Of a stretch of DNA of 35,431 bases, positions 1-8,405 are shown piece after piece; positions within the stretch are counted from its first letter, which is position 1, and each line of letters opens with the position of its first letter. The stretch is from the NCBI GenBank assembly GCA_003284265.1, contig QBVV01000020.1:1-35431 (forward strand), read 5' to 3'. Source of the stretch: SAR116 cluster bacterium AG-313-A07. Its GTDB lineage: Bacteria > Pseudomonadota > Alphaproteobacteria > Thalassobaculales > Thalassobaculaceae. The position numbers and the translations under genes are program-made. The notes beneath the pieces are model-generated. The model saw nothing but the letters and a program-made list of their open reading frames with translations. It did not search any database and was not told the DNA's origin.

Positions 1-1
1 T

Positions 2-958
2 AAGAACTTTGTGTCAAAAGAAAAAATAGACTGTTCATTCGTAGTACCGGGACGTTTCTATGCCGCTCATAGTGGTAAACAATTTGATATTTTAGTTAAC
101 CAAATAGAGAACCAACCTGCTGAACTTACGGTAGAAGCGGAGGTAGTGCCAAGGGGAGAACAAAAAAACGAACTTGGCTCTGATGTCTATCACGGAGGGG
201 TTGTTCTTAGATCCCACGCTTCTCTGGATCCAGCCCGTTACCATCAGGGAATTTTGACGTTAGCAATAGAGGCAGGTGTATCTATTATTTCGAATTCCCA
301 TGTGGCGGATTTAAAAAGATCTGCAGGCAAATTTGAGTTAACGACTACAGAGGGAGATTTTGTTGCTCGAGAGGTGATAATTGCAACAAATGGATATACT
401 GGAAAGTTAACACCATGGCTTCGCCGCCGCGTTATTCCAATTGGTAGTTATATGATTGCAACGGAGCCAATAAACCCGGATTTAATGAATGAATTAATGC
501 CAAAGAAACGTGTGGTAAGTGATACCCGGAAAGTAGTTTACTACTATCGCCCCTCACCCGACGGCACTAGAATAATATTTGGGGGTAGAGTAACCAGTGG
601 GGATTCAAACTTGCATAAAAGTGGGAGTTTATTGAGAAAGGAATTAATTCGAATTTTCCCTCAATTATCGAATATAAAAATCTCTCATTCATGGATGGGG
701 TTCGTTGCTTACACGTTTGATGAGCTGCCACATATTGGCAATAATGATGGTTTACACTATGCCATGGGTTGCTGTGGGTCAGGTGTTGGAATGGCGAGTT
801 ACCTTGGCACACGGCTGGGTGAAAGTCTTTTAACCTCTGGTGCAGATATAATGGGATTGGAAAAAATAGGCTTCAAAACCCGCCCATTCTATAATGGCAA
901 TCCCTGGTTCTTACCTGCATCTGTTGCCTATTACAGGTGGCTTGATAATATGCGCTAA
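2..958 (+). CDS. FAD-dependent oxidoreductase (DAO family), 5'-truncated by window edge
   Basis: This is the C-terminal part of a glycine/D-amino-acid oxidase (DAO) family flavoenzyme, of the kind that oxidises amines or secondary amino acids. The reading frame is open to the first base, and the N-terminal GxGxxG dinucleotide-binding motif expected of the family is absent, so the gene starts outside the window; the GTG at 11 is probably internal. Visible features are the central substrate-domain strand REVIIATNGYTG, typical of DAO proteins, and the C-terminal FAD-contacting glycine-rich stretch GCCGSGVGMASYLG near the end. The closest known subgroup by pattern is the gamma-glutamylputrescine oxidase/PuuB-like set, but the substrate is not readable. 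The next gene is a co-directional 2OG oxygenase 69 bases downstream, so the two may be cotranscribed. Confidence 0.85.
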   Translation, partial: KNFVSKEKIDCSFVVPGRFYAAHSGKQFDILVNQIENQPAELTVEAEVVPRGEQKNELGSDVYHGGVVLRSHASLDPARYHQGILTLAIEAGVSIISNSHVADLKRSAGKFELTTTEGDFVAREVIIATNGYTGKLTPWLRRRVIPIGSYMIATEPINPDLMNELMPKKRVVSDTRKVVYYYRPSPDGTRIIFGGRVTSGDSNLHKSGSLLRKELIRIFPQLSNIKISHSWMGFVAYTFDELPHIGNNDGLHYAMGCCGSGVGMASYLGTRLGESLLTSGADIMGLEKIGFKTRPFYNGNPWFLPASVAYYRWLDNMR

Positions 959-1027
959 TTTATTACGAAGAGTTATAGCAGATAACAATAATTATTTTTT
1001 GATGATTAATATATTGGGGGATGATCC

Positions 1028-2023
1028 TTGACTGCTACTATTCCAATACTGGATTTAGCTAAATTTGAGACAGCGGACGCAAATTCAGCGGCTCGAGAAC
1101 TTGACAAAATTTGTTGTGAGATAGGGTTTTTAGTTATCAAAAATCACAATATACCGTTGTCCATTCAAGATTCTCTTTATAAACACGGCCGAAAATTCTT
1201 TGATCGACCCATGGAGGAGAAAATGAAGGTTCGCCGGCCTCGAGACGATCAGAACCGTGGCTATATCCCATATGGTGAGGAAACATTGGCGAAGATGCAT
1301 GGTGGTGACACACCGCCTGATTATAAGGAAGTTTTTGCGATAGGTCCGTTCGATCGCCCTAATGATAGCTACCATGCTCAACAAAATTCTTACCCTAATT
1401 TCGCACCCAACTTGTGGCCAACGGGATTACCTAATCTTAAACTGGCGATGACTTCCTATTTTCTTGCTATGGAGTCTCTTTCCCTAAAAATGGCGGGTTA
1501 TTTTGCTGTCGCTCTGGGTTTGCCAAAAAATTGGTTCCACGAAAAACTTGATAGGCATGCCAGCCAGTTGCGGCTTCTAAACTATCCAGCTCCGGACCGG
1601 GATTTATCACCCGGTCAGTTGAGGTGCGGTATCCACACAGATTTGGGGATGATGACAATCTTGCGCAATGAAGCATCTTCAGGAGGCCTTCAGGTTCAGT
1701 CCCGGGATGGAAATTGGATTGATGCCCCAGCAATCGACAACACATTTATAGTCAATATTGGTGATTTATTGATGCGTTGGACTAATGATCGTTGGGTCTC
1801 TACCCCACATCGCGTTTCTATACCTCAACTCCACGAGCGCAGCAAGTCGGCTAGGATGTCAATTGGCTATTTTACACGCCCTAATTATGACACGCCTATT
1901 TCCTGCATTGATACATGCATGAGCGCCCATATCCCTAGAAAATATGCAACGACAACTGTCAAAGAATATAACGATGAACGTTTCTCTCTTGGAGCTGGAA
2001 AGGGCGAGATGAGAAACAACTGA
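1028..2023 (+). CDS. 2-oxoglutarate/Fe(II)-dependent oxygenase, isopenicillin N synthase-like
   Basis: The 331-residue protein has the layout of the isopenicillin N synthase/plant-type 2OG dioxygenase family: an N-terminal DIOX_N region (about residues 5-120, with IPILDL and GFLVIKNH) and a C-terminal jelly-roll Fe(II)/2OG domain. Iron ligands are visible as H203-T-D205 and H261, and the 2OG-binding RxS motif as R276-M-S278. The family hydroxylates, desaturates or cyclises small molecules in the cytosol. The start is TTG at 1028, preceded by a GGGGGA ribosome site about six bases upstream; the ATG at 1021 is out of frame. It lies just downstream of the DAO-type oxidase, which suggests a shared small-molecule pathway. 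The substrate is unknown. Confidence 0.9.
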   Translation: MTATIPILDLAKFETADANSAARELDKICCEIGFLVIKNHNIPLSIQDSLYKHGRKFFDRPMEEKMKVRRPRDDQNRGYIPYGEETLAKMHGGDTPPDYKEVFAIGPFDRPNDSYHAQQNSYPNFAPNLWPTGLPNLKLAMTSYFLAMESLSLKMAGYFAVALGLPKNWFHEKLDRHASQLRLLNYPAPDRDLSPGQLRCGIHTDLGMMTILRNEASSGGLQVQSRDGNWIDAPAIDNTFIVNIGDLLMRWTNDRWVSTPHRVSIPQLHERSKSARMSIGYFTRPNYDTPISCIDTCMSAHIPRKYATTTVKEYNDERFSLGAGKGEMRNN

Positions 2024-2103
2024 GCTCTTATCTTGTTTGCCACGCGAGCCGAAAACTTTGATGTGTATATGAGTATGAAATTACACCACTAAACCCGAGG
2101 GGG

Positions 2104-2916
2104 TTAGCGCGCCCCTCTGTAAAGTATCTCATGTTGGCGCTTCAGTGCTTTTTCCCGGTAATTTTTTGATGTAATAGCCAATTCGCTCTCTGGATATGGT
2201 TCCAAATCAAAGTGATTATATTCATCCGTTCCCTTGGCCAGGGTTGCAGATGTTCTGCCGCCGTTTTGTTTAACATGGGTGGATATATATCGAATTGCAA
2301 AACCAATTCTATCGATAGAGCTTGTATTTGGATCAGAGCCGTGGACAAGACTAACGTGGTGAAGGGACATTTGCCCTGGAGAAAGAATGATATCCTTCGC
2401 GTCTTTCTCGTCGACTTCAACCGATATTTCCTGGCCACGCGTCAGAAGATTATCTTTGGAAAACGTGTCTTTATGTTCTAAGGATCCGTTTAAATGACTG
2501 CCAGGTACAATGCGCATACAACCATTCTCTCGCAGGCTTGGTGTAAATGCTATCCAGGCGGTCAGAACGTCATGAGGCTCTAATCCCCAATAATTTGCGT
2601 CCTGATGCCAGCTTACAAAACCTGGTTCATTTGCGGGTTTCGCAAAAAAACTAGTGCCCCACGCTAGAAGGTTAGGGCCCAGTATTGAACTGACGGGATC
2701 GGTTACAGCGGGATTTTTTACAAGATTAAACAACCATGGAAAGACTAGATGGGGTTTGCTTCGCAGTATCAAGGTAAGATCTGCATCATTTTCTTTCTGA
2801 ACTCTATAATAGTTTGCGCAAAACTTCTCAGCTTCCTTGCTGCTCATTACATCGATTGGGGTTAGATATCCTTCTTCATTGTAGGCCCTAATATCTTTTA
2901 TTGTTAATTTTGACAC
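2104..2916 (-). CDS. Phytanoyl-CoA dioxygenase (PhyH) family protein
   Basis: A 270-residue member of the PhyH superfamily of Fe(II)/2OG oxygenases. The iron-binding facial triad is H104-Q-D106 (within WHQDANYW) and H192 (VHGSD); the 2OG-binding arginine is R203, eleven residues after the distal histidine as in PhyH enzymes. The loop CMRIVPGSH is also typical. Known bacterial relatives hydroxylate acyl-CoAs, amino acids (ectoine hydroxylase, EctD) or natural-product intermediates, but nothing here fixes the substrate, and no ectoine synthesis genes are in the window. The gene is transcribed away from the NIPSNAP gene; the 153-base divergent promoter region contains two dyads (2981-2992 and 3024-3039). 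Confidence 0.88.
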   Translation of the reverse strand: MSKLTIKDIRAYNEEGYLTPIDVMSSKEAEKFCANYYRVQKENDADLTLILRSKPHLVFPWLFNLVKNPAVTDPVSSILGPNLLAWGTSFFAKPANEPGFVSWHQDANYWGLEPHDVLTAWIAFTPSLRENGCMRIVPGSHLNGSLEHKDTFSKDNLLTRGQEISVEVDEKDAKDIILSPGQMSLHHVSLVHGSDPNTSSIDRIGFAIRYISTHVKQNGGRTSATLAKGTDEYNHFDLEPYPESELAITSKNYREKALKRQHEILYRGAR

Positions 2917-2980
2917 AATTGGATCTCTTTAAAATGGTTTGTTTTAAGCTTTCAATAACATGAAAGATGATGTGTGCATG

Positions 2981-2992
2981 TCACGGACGTGA
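2981..2992. promoter_or_regulatory. Dyad TCACG-GA-CGTGA in the divergent PhyH/NIPSNAP promoter
   Basis: Perfect 5-base arms around a 2-base centre, located 65 bases upstream of the PhyH start and 78 bases upstream of the NIPSNAP start. It is an operator candidate only; no adjacent regulator gene identifies it. Confidence 0.3.
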
Positions 2993-3023
2993 TCCATTAC
3001 TTCTTATCATCGATCTTATTATA

Positions 3024-3039
3024 AACAATCGTTATTGTT
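3024..3039. promoter_or_regulatory. Dyad AACAAT-CGTT-ATTGTT upstream of the NIPSNAP gene
   Basis: Perfect 6-base arms with a 4-base centre, ending 30 bases before the NIPSNAP start codon. The position would suit an operator overlapping the promoter. The local AT-richness raises the chance of a random dyad. Confidence 0.25.
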
Positions 3040-3069
3040 CGGCATCATTTAATTGATTGGAGTATCACG

Positions 3070-3393
3070 ATGGCTTTCTTTGAATTACGTCAATATAAAA
3101 TACGCCCTGGAAAAATGGCACAATGGTTAGATTTTATGGAGAATGAAATAATTCCTTTCCAAGTATCAAAAGGAGCCGTTATCTGTGGAAGCTTTCAAGG
3201 TGAAGAAGATGACTCGGTTTATTTTTGGATACGAAGGTTTGAAAGCGAAGCTGAAAGAGAACGGCTTTATGAGGCGGTTTACCAGAGCGACTTCTGGACA
3301 AAAGAAGTTGCTCCAAAGGTTGGCGAGCTTATTGATCGTGAAGCGATTCAGGTTCAAAGAGTAAACGCAACACGCCTTTCAACGATGCAATAA
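3070..3393 (+). CDS. NIPSNAP family protein
   Basis: A 107-residue protein with the NIPSNAP ferredoxin-like (dimeric alpha-beta barrel) pattern: the opening strand FFELRQYKIRPGKMAQWLDF, the middle FWIRRFES and the following helix with ERERLYEAVYQSDFW. Family length is about 100-110 residues, so the gene is complete. A GGAG ribosome site lies about nine bases before the ATG. NIPSNAP proteins are often encoded beside catabolic oxidoreductases, but their biochemical role is generally unproven. Here the gene is divergent from a PhyH oxygenase and upstream of an exporter. The strong stem after the stop (3401-3437) suggests that transcription or mRNA processing may end before the exporter gene. Confidence 0.88.
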   Translation: MAFFELRQYKIRPGKMAQWLDFMENEIIPFQVSKGAVICGSFQGEEDDSVYFWIRRFESEAERERLYEAVYQSDFWTKEVAPKVGELIDREAIQVQRVNATRLSTMQ

Positions 3394-3400
3394 GTTATTA

Positions 3401-3437
3401 CTGGCTAATAGCGATAGCTACGTCTTCTATTAGCCGG
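3401..3437. terminator. Stem-loop after the NIPSNAP gene (possible terminator or mRNA end)
   Basis: An 11-bp stem pairs 3401-3411 with 3427-3437, with one G-U pair and a perfect 9-bp core (GGCTAATAG/CTATTAGCC), around a 15-base loop. It begins 7 bases after the NIPSNAP stop codon. The following sequence is AT-rich but lacks a clean T-run, so it may be an RNA-stabilising stem or an attenuator before the MFS gene rather than a strong intrinsic terminator. Confidence 0.45.
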
Positions 3438-3471
3438 TTAATAAATAAAAAGTTTCAAAGTAAATAATCGT

Positions 3472-4989
3472 ATGCCAGAGGACACCCATTTTTCAGGGCA
3501 GAGAGTCTCACTGCTTCAATGGTTAATTCTAGCGACCTTGACGTTAACCTCGACGCTATACGCGATGAGTATTACAATAGCGAATATTGCACTGCCTCAA
3601 CTACAGGGCGCATTAGCTGCTACTCAAGATCAAATCGCTTGGACTGTAACTTTCAATATTGTAGGAACAGCGATTGTTACGCCAATGACGGGCTGGCTTA
3701 CTACAAGGTTTGGTCAAAGGTATTTAATGTTAACAGCTGTTTTTGGGTTCGCCATTTCATCTATTATGTGCGGACAGGCGACAACATTAACTGAATTAGT
3801 AATCTACCGAGTTTTTCAAGGAGCGTTTGGGGGGCCTTTAGTTCCACTCTCACAGGCTATTATTTTAGGTGTATTTCCAAGAACCTTGCATAGCTTTGCG
3901 ACGGCCATTTGGGGTATGGGAGTGGTTTGCGGTCCAATAATCGGGCCTACAGTCGGAGGGTATATATCAGAAGCATATAGCTGGCGTTGGGTGTTCTATA
4001 TTATTGCACCCTTTAGTCTTCTGGCGTTCTGGGGTGCGTGGCTTTATATACGCGACACATCCCGAGATGATAGCGCTCGTTTGGACTGGACTGGATTCAT
4101 AAGCTTATCAATTGCACTCACAGCGCTTCAGCTTTTCTTAGATAGGGGAAATAGGCTCGATTGGTTTGAGTCAAATGAAGTTGTATTAGAGGCCGCCATT
4201 GCCGCTATCTTTTTTTACATTTTTACAGCTCATATTCTGACAACAAAAACACCTTATCTAAACCCAGAACTATTGAAAGATAGGAATTATTTGCTCGGTG
4301 CTTTACTCGTGTTTCTTTATGGAATGCTGAATTTTACGCCGATTGTCCTATATCCATCAATGTTGCAAGACTTGAGGGGATATCCCGAATCTATAATTGG
4401 TTTATTACTTGCTGCTCGGGGCTTTGGGGCCTTAGCAGGTAACTTTTTAGTACTATGGATAAGTAGGAATGATCCTCGCGTTGGATTGGCCATAGGGTTT
4501 TTAGCCCAGGCGATATCGTGCTGGATTTTGGCAAATTTCGACATCAATATGACGACGTATGGTGTGGCTTGGGCTAGTGCTTTACAGGGTTTTGGTGTTG
4601 GGGTGACCTGGGTGCCTTTGACAGTAATGATGTTTTCGAATATCGATCCAAAATATATACCCGAAGGAACGGCAGTCCTTCATCTACTTCGAAATATTGG
4701 AAGTAGTATTTATATTTCTCTAACTGTGACAGTTGTTATTAGATCCACAACACAAAACTATATGGATTTGAGTAATTTTATAAATCCTTTCAATGAACGA
4801 TTTTCATTCAAAGGTCTAATAGGTTTTTGGGAACCCGAAACATTTTCCGGATTAATGGGGCTGTCGGGGGAAATTGAGAGGCAGGCGGCTATGATTGGAT
4901 ATATCAACGCGTTTTACTTGTTGGCTTTGACAGGTTTTATCGCATTACCCTTGATTTTCTTCGTGGATAACAAAAAAAATAGAACCTAA
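3472..4989 (+). CDS. MFS transporter, DHA2 (EmrB/QacA) family
   Basis: This 505-residue, strongly hydrophobic protein fits the 14-helix DHA2 drug:H+ antiporter family in length and pattern. The first segment starts at about residue 15 (LLQWLILATLTLTSTLYAM). The loop after helix 2 carries the MFS motif A variant GWLTTRFGQR, and the motif C region GMGVVCGPIIGPTVGGYI is present, as expected for antiporters. A large loop near residues 425-465 precedes the last helix, as in EmrB-type proteins. No membrane-fusion partner (EmrA-like) is adjacent, so it may act alone in the inner membrane or pair with a distant gene. It converges with the ABC permease, with a one-base gap. The substrate cannot be inferred. 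Confidence 0.92.
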   Translation: MPEDTHFSGQRVSLLQWLILATLTLTSTLYAMSITIANIALPQLQGALAATQDQIAWTVTFNIVGTAIVTPMTGWLTTRFGQRYLMLTAVFGFAISSIMCGQATTLTELVIYRVFQGAFGGPLVPLSQAIILGVFPRTLHSFATAIWGMGVVCGPIIGPTVGGYISEAYSWRWVFYIIAPFSLLAFWGAWLYIRDTSRDDSARLDWTGFISLSIALTALQLFLDRGNRLDWFESNEVVLEAAIAAIFFYIFTAHILTTKTPYLNPELLKDRNYLLGALLVFLYGMLNFTPIVLYPSMLQDLRGYPESIIGLLLAARGFGALAGNFLVLWISRNDPRVGLAIGFLAQAISCWILANFDINMTTYGVAWASALQGFGVGVTWVPLTVMMFSNIDPKYIPEGTAVLHLLRNIGSSIYISLTVTVVIRSTTQNYMDLSNFINPFNERFSFKGLIGFWEPETFSGLMGLSGEIERQAAMIGYINAFYLLALTGFIALPLIFFVDNKKNRT

Positions 4990-4990
4990 A

Positions 4991-5962
4991 TTAATTGTAG
5001 CGTATTCGTGGATCTAATATTGTATAGACAATATCGATCAGAAAATTAACAAAAATAAAAACAAGTGCGATAATCATGACTAAAGTTTGAACCACTGTAT
5101 AATCTGAATACTCTACTGCCTGGATTAATAATGTGCCGACCCCATTTAAATTGAATATTTGTTCTGTGACTACTAAGCCACCGATCAAAAAGGCAAATTC
5201 TGCTCCTAACAAAGTTAAAATAGGCAAAAAAGCATTTCTGAGAGCATGCCTTGCCACTATTGTTCTCTCAGTGGCCCCCTTTGATCTCGCTGTTTTGATG
5301 TAATCTTCCGAGAGAACCTCCAGTACGGTGGCACGGGTCATCCTTAAGGTAACGGAGATATAACGCGCACTCACTACCAAGGCTGGCCAGATTAATTGTG
5401 AAAGATTAGCTGTTAAATCATCCGTTGGCGAAATATAAATTATTGGAGGTAGCCATGGATCACCAAACCAAGTCTGAGAGTATTTTAAAATAGCTAATAT
5501 CATCAAAGTAGCGAGCCAAAAGGAGGGGACCGCAATGCCGGCAATTGAAATAATTCGGATGATATAGTCAACCCATGTATTTCTTCTAACTGCAGATAAT
5601 ATACCGAGTGGGAGTGCCACAATGATTGTGATTGTTAAGGCCATGATCGCTAATTGAAATGAAAGAGCAAATCGGGGTAGTAATTCACTAGATAGCGAAT
5701 TCCCCGTCCACATCGAGTTTCCAAAATTTAATGTCAATATATTGGATATAAAGTTAATAAATTGAACGAATAATGGATCGTTTAAGCCCAAGTTTTCCCT
5801 GCATAATTCTAATAGTGAGGGATCCAGGTTTGTTCCGTAGTCTACCCACCGTGTTAAACAAATATCCCCTGGAATGATTCTCATGAAAAAAAAAACAAGT
5901 GCCGCCGCACCAATGATTGTTGGAATCATTAGTAAGATACGCGCTATAGTGTACCGGTACAT
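4991..5962 (-). CDS. ABC transporter permease, DppB/OppB type (orphan)
   Basis: A full-length 323-residue permease of the oligopeptide/dipeptide/nickel class. It starts with the typical N-terminal helix (YTIARILLMIPTIIGAAALVFFF) and GDIC region, has about six membrane segments, and carries the EAA-type ATPase-contact loop in TARSKGATERTIVARHALRN. The C-terminal end LIDIVYTILDPRIRYN is the usual DppB ending. In most genomes this subunit is followed by a DppC permease and two ATPases and preceded by a binding protein; none of these is here. Downstream it converges with the MFS gene and upstream it is divergent from a DadA-type dehydrogenase. It may work with subunits encoded elsewhere, or be a leftover of a rearranged operon. 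Confidence 0.9.
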   Translation of the reverse strand: MYRYTIARILLMIPTIIGAAALVFFFMRIIPGDICLTRWVDYGTNLDPSLLELCRENLGLNDPLFVQFINFISNILTLNFGNSMWTGNSLSSELLPRFALSFQLAIMALTITIIVALPLGILSAVRRNTWVDYIIRIISIAGIAVPSFWLATLMILAILKYSQTWFGDPWLPPIIYISPTDDLTANLSQLIWPALVVSARYISVTLRMTRATVLEVLSEDYIKTARSKGATERTIVARHALRNAFLPILTLLGAEFAFLIGGLVVTEQIFNLNGVGTLLIQAVEYSDYTVVQTLVMIIALVFIFVNFLIDIVYTILDPRIRYN

Positions 5963-6018
5963 TCTTTCGTTTTAAGCGTAAATTGATCAAAAGCAATGAA
6001 AAACTGGCAGAAATCAAT

Positions 6019-7281
6019 ATGACTGATGATAAGCAAAACAATAAAGTATTAGTTTTAGGCGCGGGAATTGTGGGTATTTGCAACGCGTTAGCTCTTAGGG
6101 AAAAAGGCTTTGAAGTTACTCTAATCGATAAAAACGAACCATCTGACGCGACGAGCTATGGAAACGCGGGCGTTATATCACCATGGGCATGTATCCCTCA
6201 ATCTATGCCGGGGCTCTGGAAAAAAGTACCAAAATGGCTTTTAGACCCAAGTGGACCGCTATCTATTAGATGGTCTTATCTGCCTCGAATGGCTCCCTGG
6301 CTTGTTGAGTTTTTGAAATCTGGTCATCCAAAGCGTCTGCCAGCGATATCGGATGCTATGCTAACCTTGAACCGACCTAATTTGGATTTATATAAACAGC
6401 TTTTACAGGGAACTGGTGAAGAAGGCCTTATAAAAGATTGTTATTATTTATATGTTTCCCGCAATCCATCTGGCATCAACCTCACATCGTTAGAATGGAA
6501 ATTAAGAGAAGAGAGGGGTGTTCCATTTGAGCAGATAAGCGGGAATGAAGCGAGGGATCTCGAACCAGATTTATCGCCAGATATACAATCGGCGGCTATC
6601 ATTAAAAGCCAGGGTAGAACTTTGAATCCAGGCAGGTTAGGGAAAGTTCTTGCGGCTAAAGCCATGGGACTAGGGGTTTCTTTTCTTAAGGCGGAAATTA
6701 CAAAGGTAATGCCCAACAAACTAAATGGTTATGATGTTTTGACAGATCAAGGGACTCAAAATGCGAATTCGGTGGTATTGACGGCAGGCGTATGGTCGGC
6801 AAACCTTTTAAAAAAACTTGGGGTACGCGTGTCCCTTGAGGCGGAGAGAGGATATCATTTAGTATTTAAAGAGCCAGGCGTAACGCTGACGAATTCAATC
6901 TTAGACTCTGATAACAAGTTTGTCTCGAGTTCGATGGAAATGGGAATGAGGAGTGCCGGGACTGCAGAATTTGCAGGTATTGATGCCCCGCCCGACTATA
7001 GGCGGGCTCATGTATTTAAAAAACATGCGAAATCGTTATTTCCAAAATTGAACACAGACTCTGTTGATGAATGGATGGGCAGGCGTCCCTCGCCACCGGA
7101 CTCCGTGCCTTACATAGGCGAGGTTCCAGGTTTTCCAAGATTGTTTTATGGATTTGGCCACGGACATCTCGGTTTGACGGGAGCGCCGATGACGGCTCGA
7201 ATGATTACAGCTCTAGTTTCAAATGAACCTCTAAATATTGATATGACACCGTATCGTTTAGATCGATTCAATAAGCCATAG
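6019..7281 (+). CDS. D-amino-acid dehydrogenase-like FAD oxidoreductase (DadA type)
   Basis: A DAO-superfamily flavoprotein of about 420 residues. The N-terminal Rossmann motif VLVLGAGIVG binds FAD and is followed by an acidic strand end (LIDK) and the DadA-type motif SYGNAGVISP. The C-terminal FAD-contact segment GHGHLGLTGAPM is present. Family members oxidise D-amino acids or similar imino acids and feed electrons to the respiratory chain; the exact substrate is not certain. An in-frame TTG at 5983 would add 12 residues, but those are poorly conserved in character and the ATG at 6019 sits just before the Rossmann strand, so I prefer it. The gene is divergent from the DppB-like permease, which invites a link between amino-acid or peptide uptake and oxidation. 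Confidence 0.87.
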   Translation: MTDDKQNNKVLVLGAGIVGICNALALREKGFEVTLIDKNEPSDATSYGNAGVISPWACIPQSMPGLWKKVPKWLLDPSGPLSIRWSYLPRMAPWLVEFLKSGHPKRLPAISDAMLTLNRPNLDLYKQLLQGTGEEGLIKDCYYLYVSRNPSGINLTSLEWKLREERGVPFEQISGNEARDLEPDLSPDIQSAAIIKSQGRTLNPGRLGKVLAAKAMGLGVSFLKAEITKVMPNKLNGYDVLTDQGTQNANSVVLTAGVWSANLLKKLGVRVSLEAERGYHLVFKEPGVTLTNSILDSDNKFVSSSMEMGMRSAGTAEFAGIDAPPDYRRAHVFKKHAKSLFPKLNTDSVDEWMGRRPSPPDSVPYIGEVPGFPRLFYGFGHGHLGLTGAPMTARMITALVSNEPLNIDMTPYRLDRFNKP

Positions 7282-7291
7282 AAAAGCTGTT

Positions 7292-8281
7292 TTATGGGGA
7301 AACTACTACGGTTCCAAATTTTGAACCGGATTCTACTAACTCGTGTGCCTCTATCATCCTGGAAAGTGGTAAATTGGCCGCAACAGGCCTCAGAGCGTTG
7401 GGACTTTCATTCAACCATTTGTTGATACCAAATCGTGCATCGTCGAGATGCTTTTGGGGTAAAGCATTTAAAATAAATGGACGAATCTGTATATTATTCC
7501 GCATAAAAGAGAAAAAATCGATTTGAGGTGATCGGTCTGAGGCAGATGCGTAGGCAACCACACAACCATTTTTTCTAATTACCTTAGGAAGCCATGGCAG
7601 ACTATCCGCAAAATCAACTGAAATTACTCTGTCCACCCCAGCGCCATTAGTTAGTTTCTCTATGCGATGTGCGACATCCTCTGTCTTATAATTTATTATG
7701 TCCGTCACGCCGCCGAGTATAGCATTTTCACCTTTCTCAACACTACTCACAGTTGCAATTACGCGTGCTCCCCCCCATGACGCTAATGATACACAATAGA
7801 ACCCAACGGCCCCAGAGCCGCCAGTCACCAGTACTGTTTTGCCCGCCACAGGCCCATCTGAAAATATAGAGTGGTATGCAGTCATAGCCGGAATACCCAA
7901 CGTGGCACCTTCGTCAAAGGGAACCTTCTCTGGTAATGGGGTGATATATTTTTTATCGAGGGCAATAAACTCAGCCCCACTTCCGTATGCTCTTCCCAAT
8001 CTCTGCCCATTGAAAAACCAAACGCGACTTTCCAGTAATTCTTCTGTTACGCCTTTTCCAACTTGATCGATCACTCCGGCACCATCGCTATTGGGGATTA
8101 CAAACGGGAAATTATAGCCGTATGTCGAAAAACCAGAACGCAATTTAACGTCTGCGGGGTTGATACCCGAAGCATAAATTTTTATACGGACTTCACCTTC
8201 CTTTGCGACTGGGGTTTCTATATCCCCAAATTGAAGCACATCTCTTGCTGGACCAGTTTTTCCATACCAACACGCTTTCAT
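7292..8281 (-). CDS. MDR-family oxidoreductase (NADPH:quinone reductase-like)
   Basis: A zinc-independent medium-chain dehydrogenase/reductase of about 329 residues. The N-terminal GroES-like catalytic domain begins MKACWYGKTGPARDVLQFGD, and the Rossmann domain carries the cofactor motif VTGGSGAVGF. The cysteine/histidine zinc ligands of alcohol dehydrogenases are not evident, which fits quinone oxidoreductases and enoyl reductases. An upstream in-frame ATG at 8320 would add 13 residues, but AAGGGA lies at a good distance before the ATG at 8281, so I use that. It is the last gene of the minus-strand run and is separated from the MaoC gene by 124 bases holding a 14-base palindrome (8334-8347), so it may have its own promoter. 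Reduction of an enoyl intermediate is a plausible but unproven role. Confidence 0.88.
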   Translation of the reverse strand: MKACWYGKTGPARDVLQFGDIETPVAKEGEVRIKIYASGINPADVKLRSGFSTYGYNFPFVIPNSDGAGVIDQVGKGVTEELLESRVWFFNGQRLGRAYGSGAEFIALDKKYITPLPEKVPFDEGATLGIPAMTAYHSIFSDGPVAGKTVLVTGGSGAVGFYCVSLASWGGARVIATVSSVEKGENAILGGVTDIINYKTEDVAHRIEKLTNGAGVDRVISVDFADSLPWLPKVIRKNGCVVAYASASDRSPQIDFFSFMRNNIQIRPFILNALPQKHLDDARFGINKWLNESPNALRPVAANLPLSRMIEAHELVESGSKFGTVVVSP

Positions 8282-8333
8282 GGGGGCATCCCTTAAAAAT
8301 AAAGCCATATCATTGTACAACGATGTCTTGTAA

Positions 8334-8347
8334 ATTTATCGATAAAT
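8334..8347. promoter_or_regulatory. 14-base perfect palindrome upstream of the MDR gene
   Basis: ATTTATC followed by its exact reverse complement GATAAAT, centred between 8340 and 8341, 53 bases upstream of the preferred MDR start. It is an operator-like dyad in an AT-rich gap. Nearby 8313-8320 (TTGTACAA) is a second, shorter dyad. Either could be a site for the GntR regulator encoded at 9308-10015, but neither closely matches a HutC-type consensus. Confidence 0.3.
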
Positions 8348-8405
8348 AATAAATATACATTATTATTTAAGCAACAATGCAAGTAAAACCATTCCCTCTA
8401 CAAAT

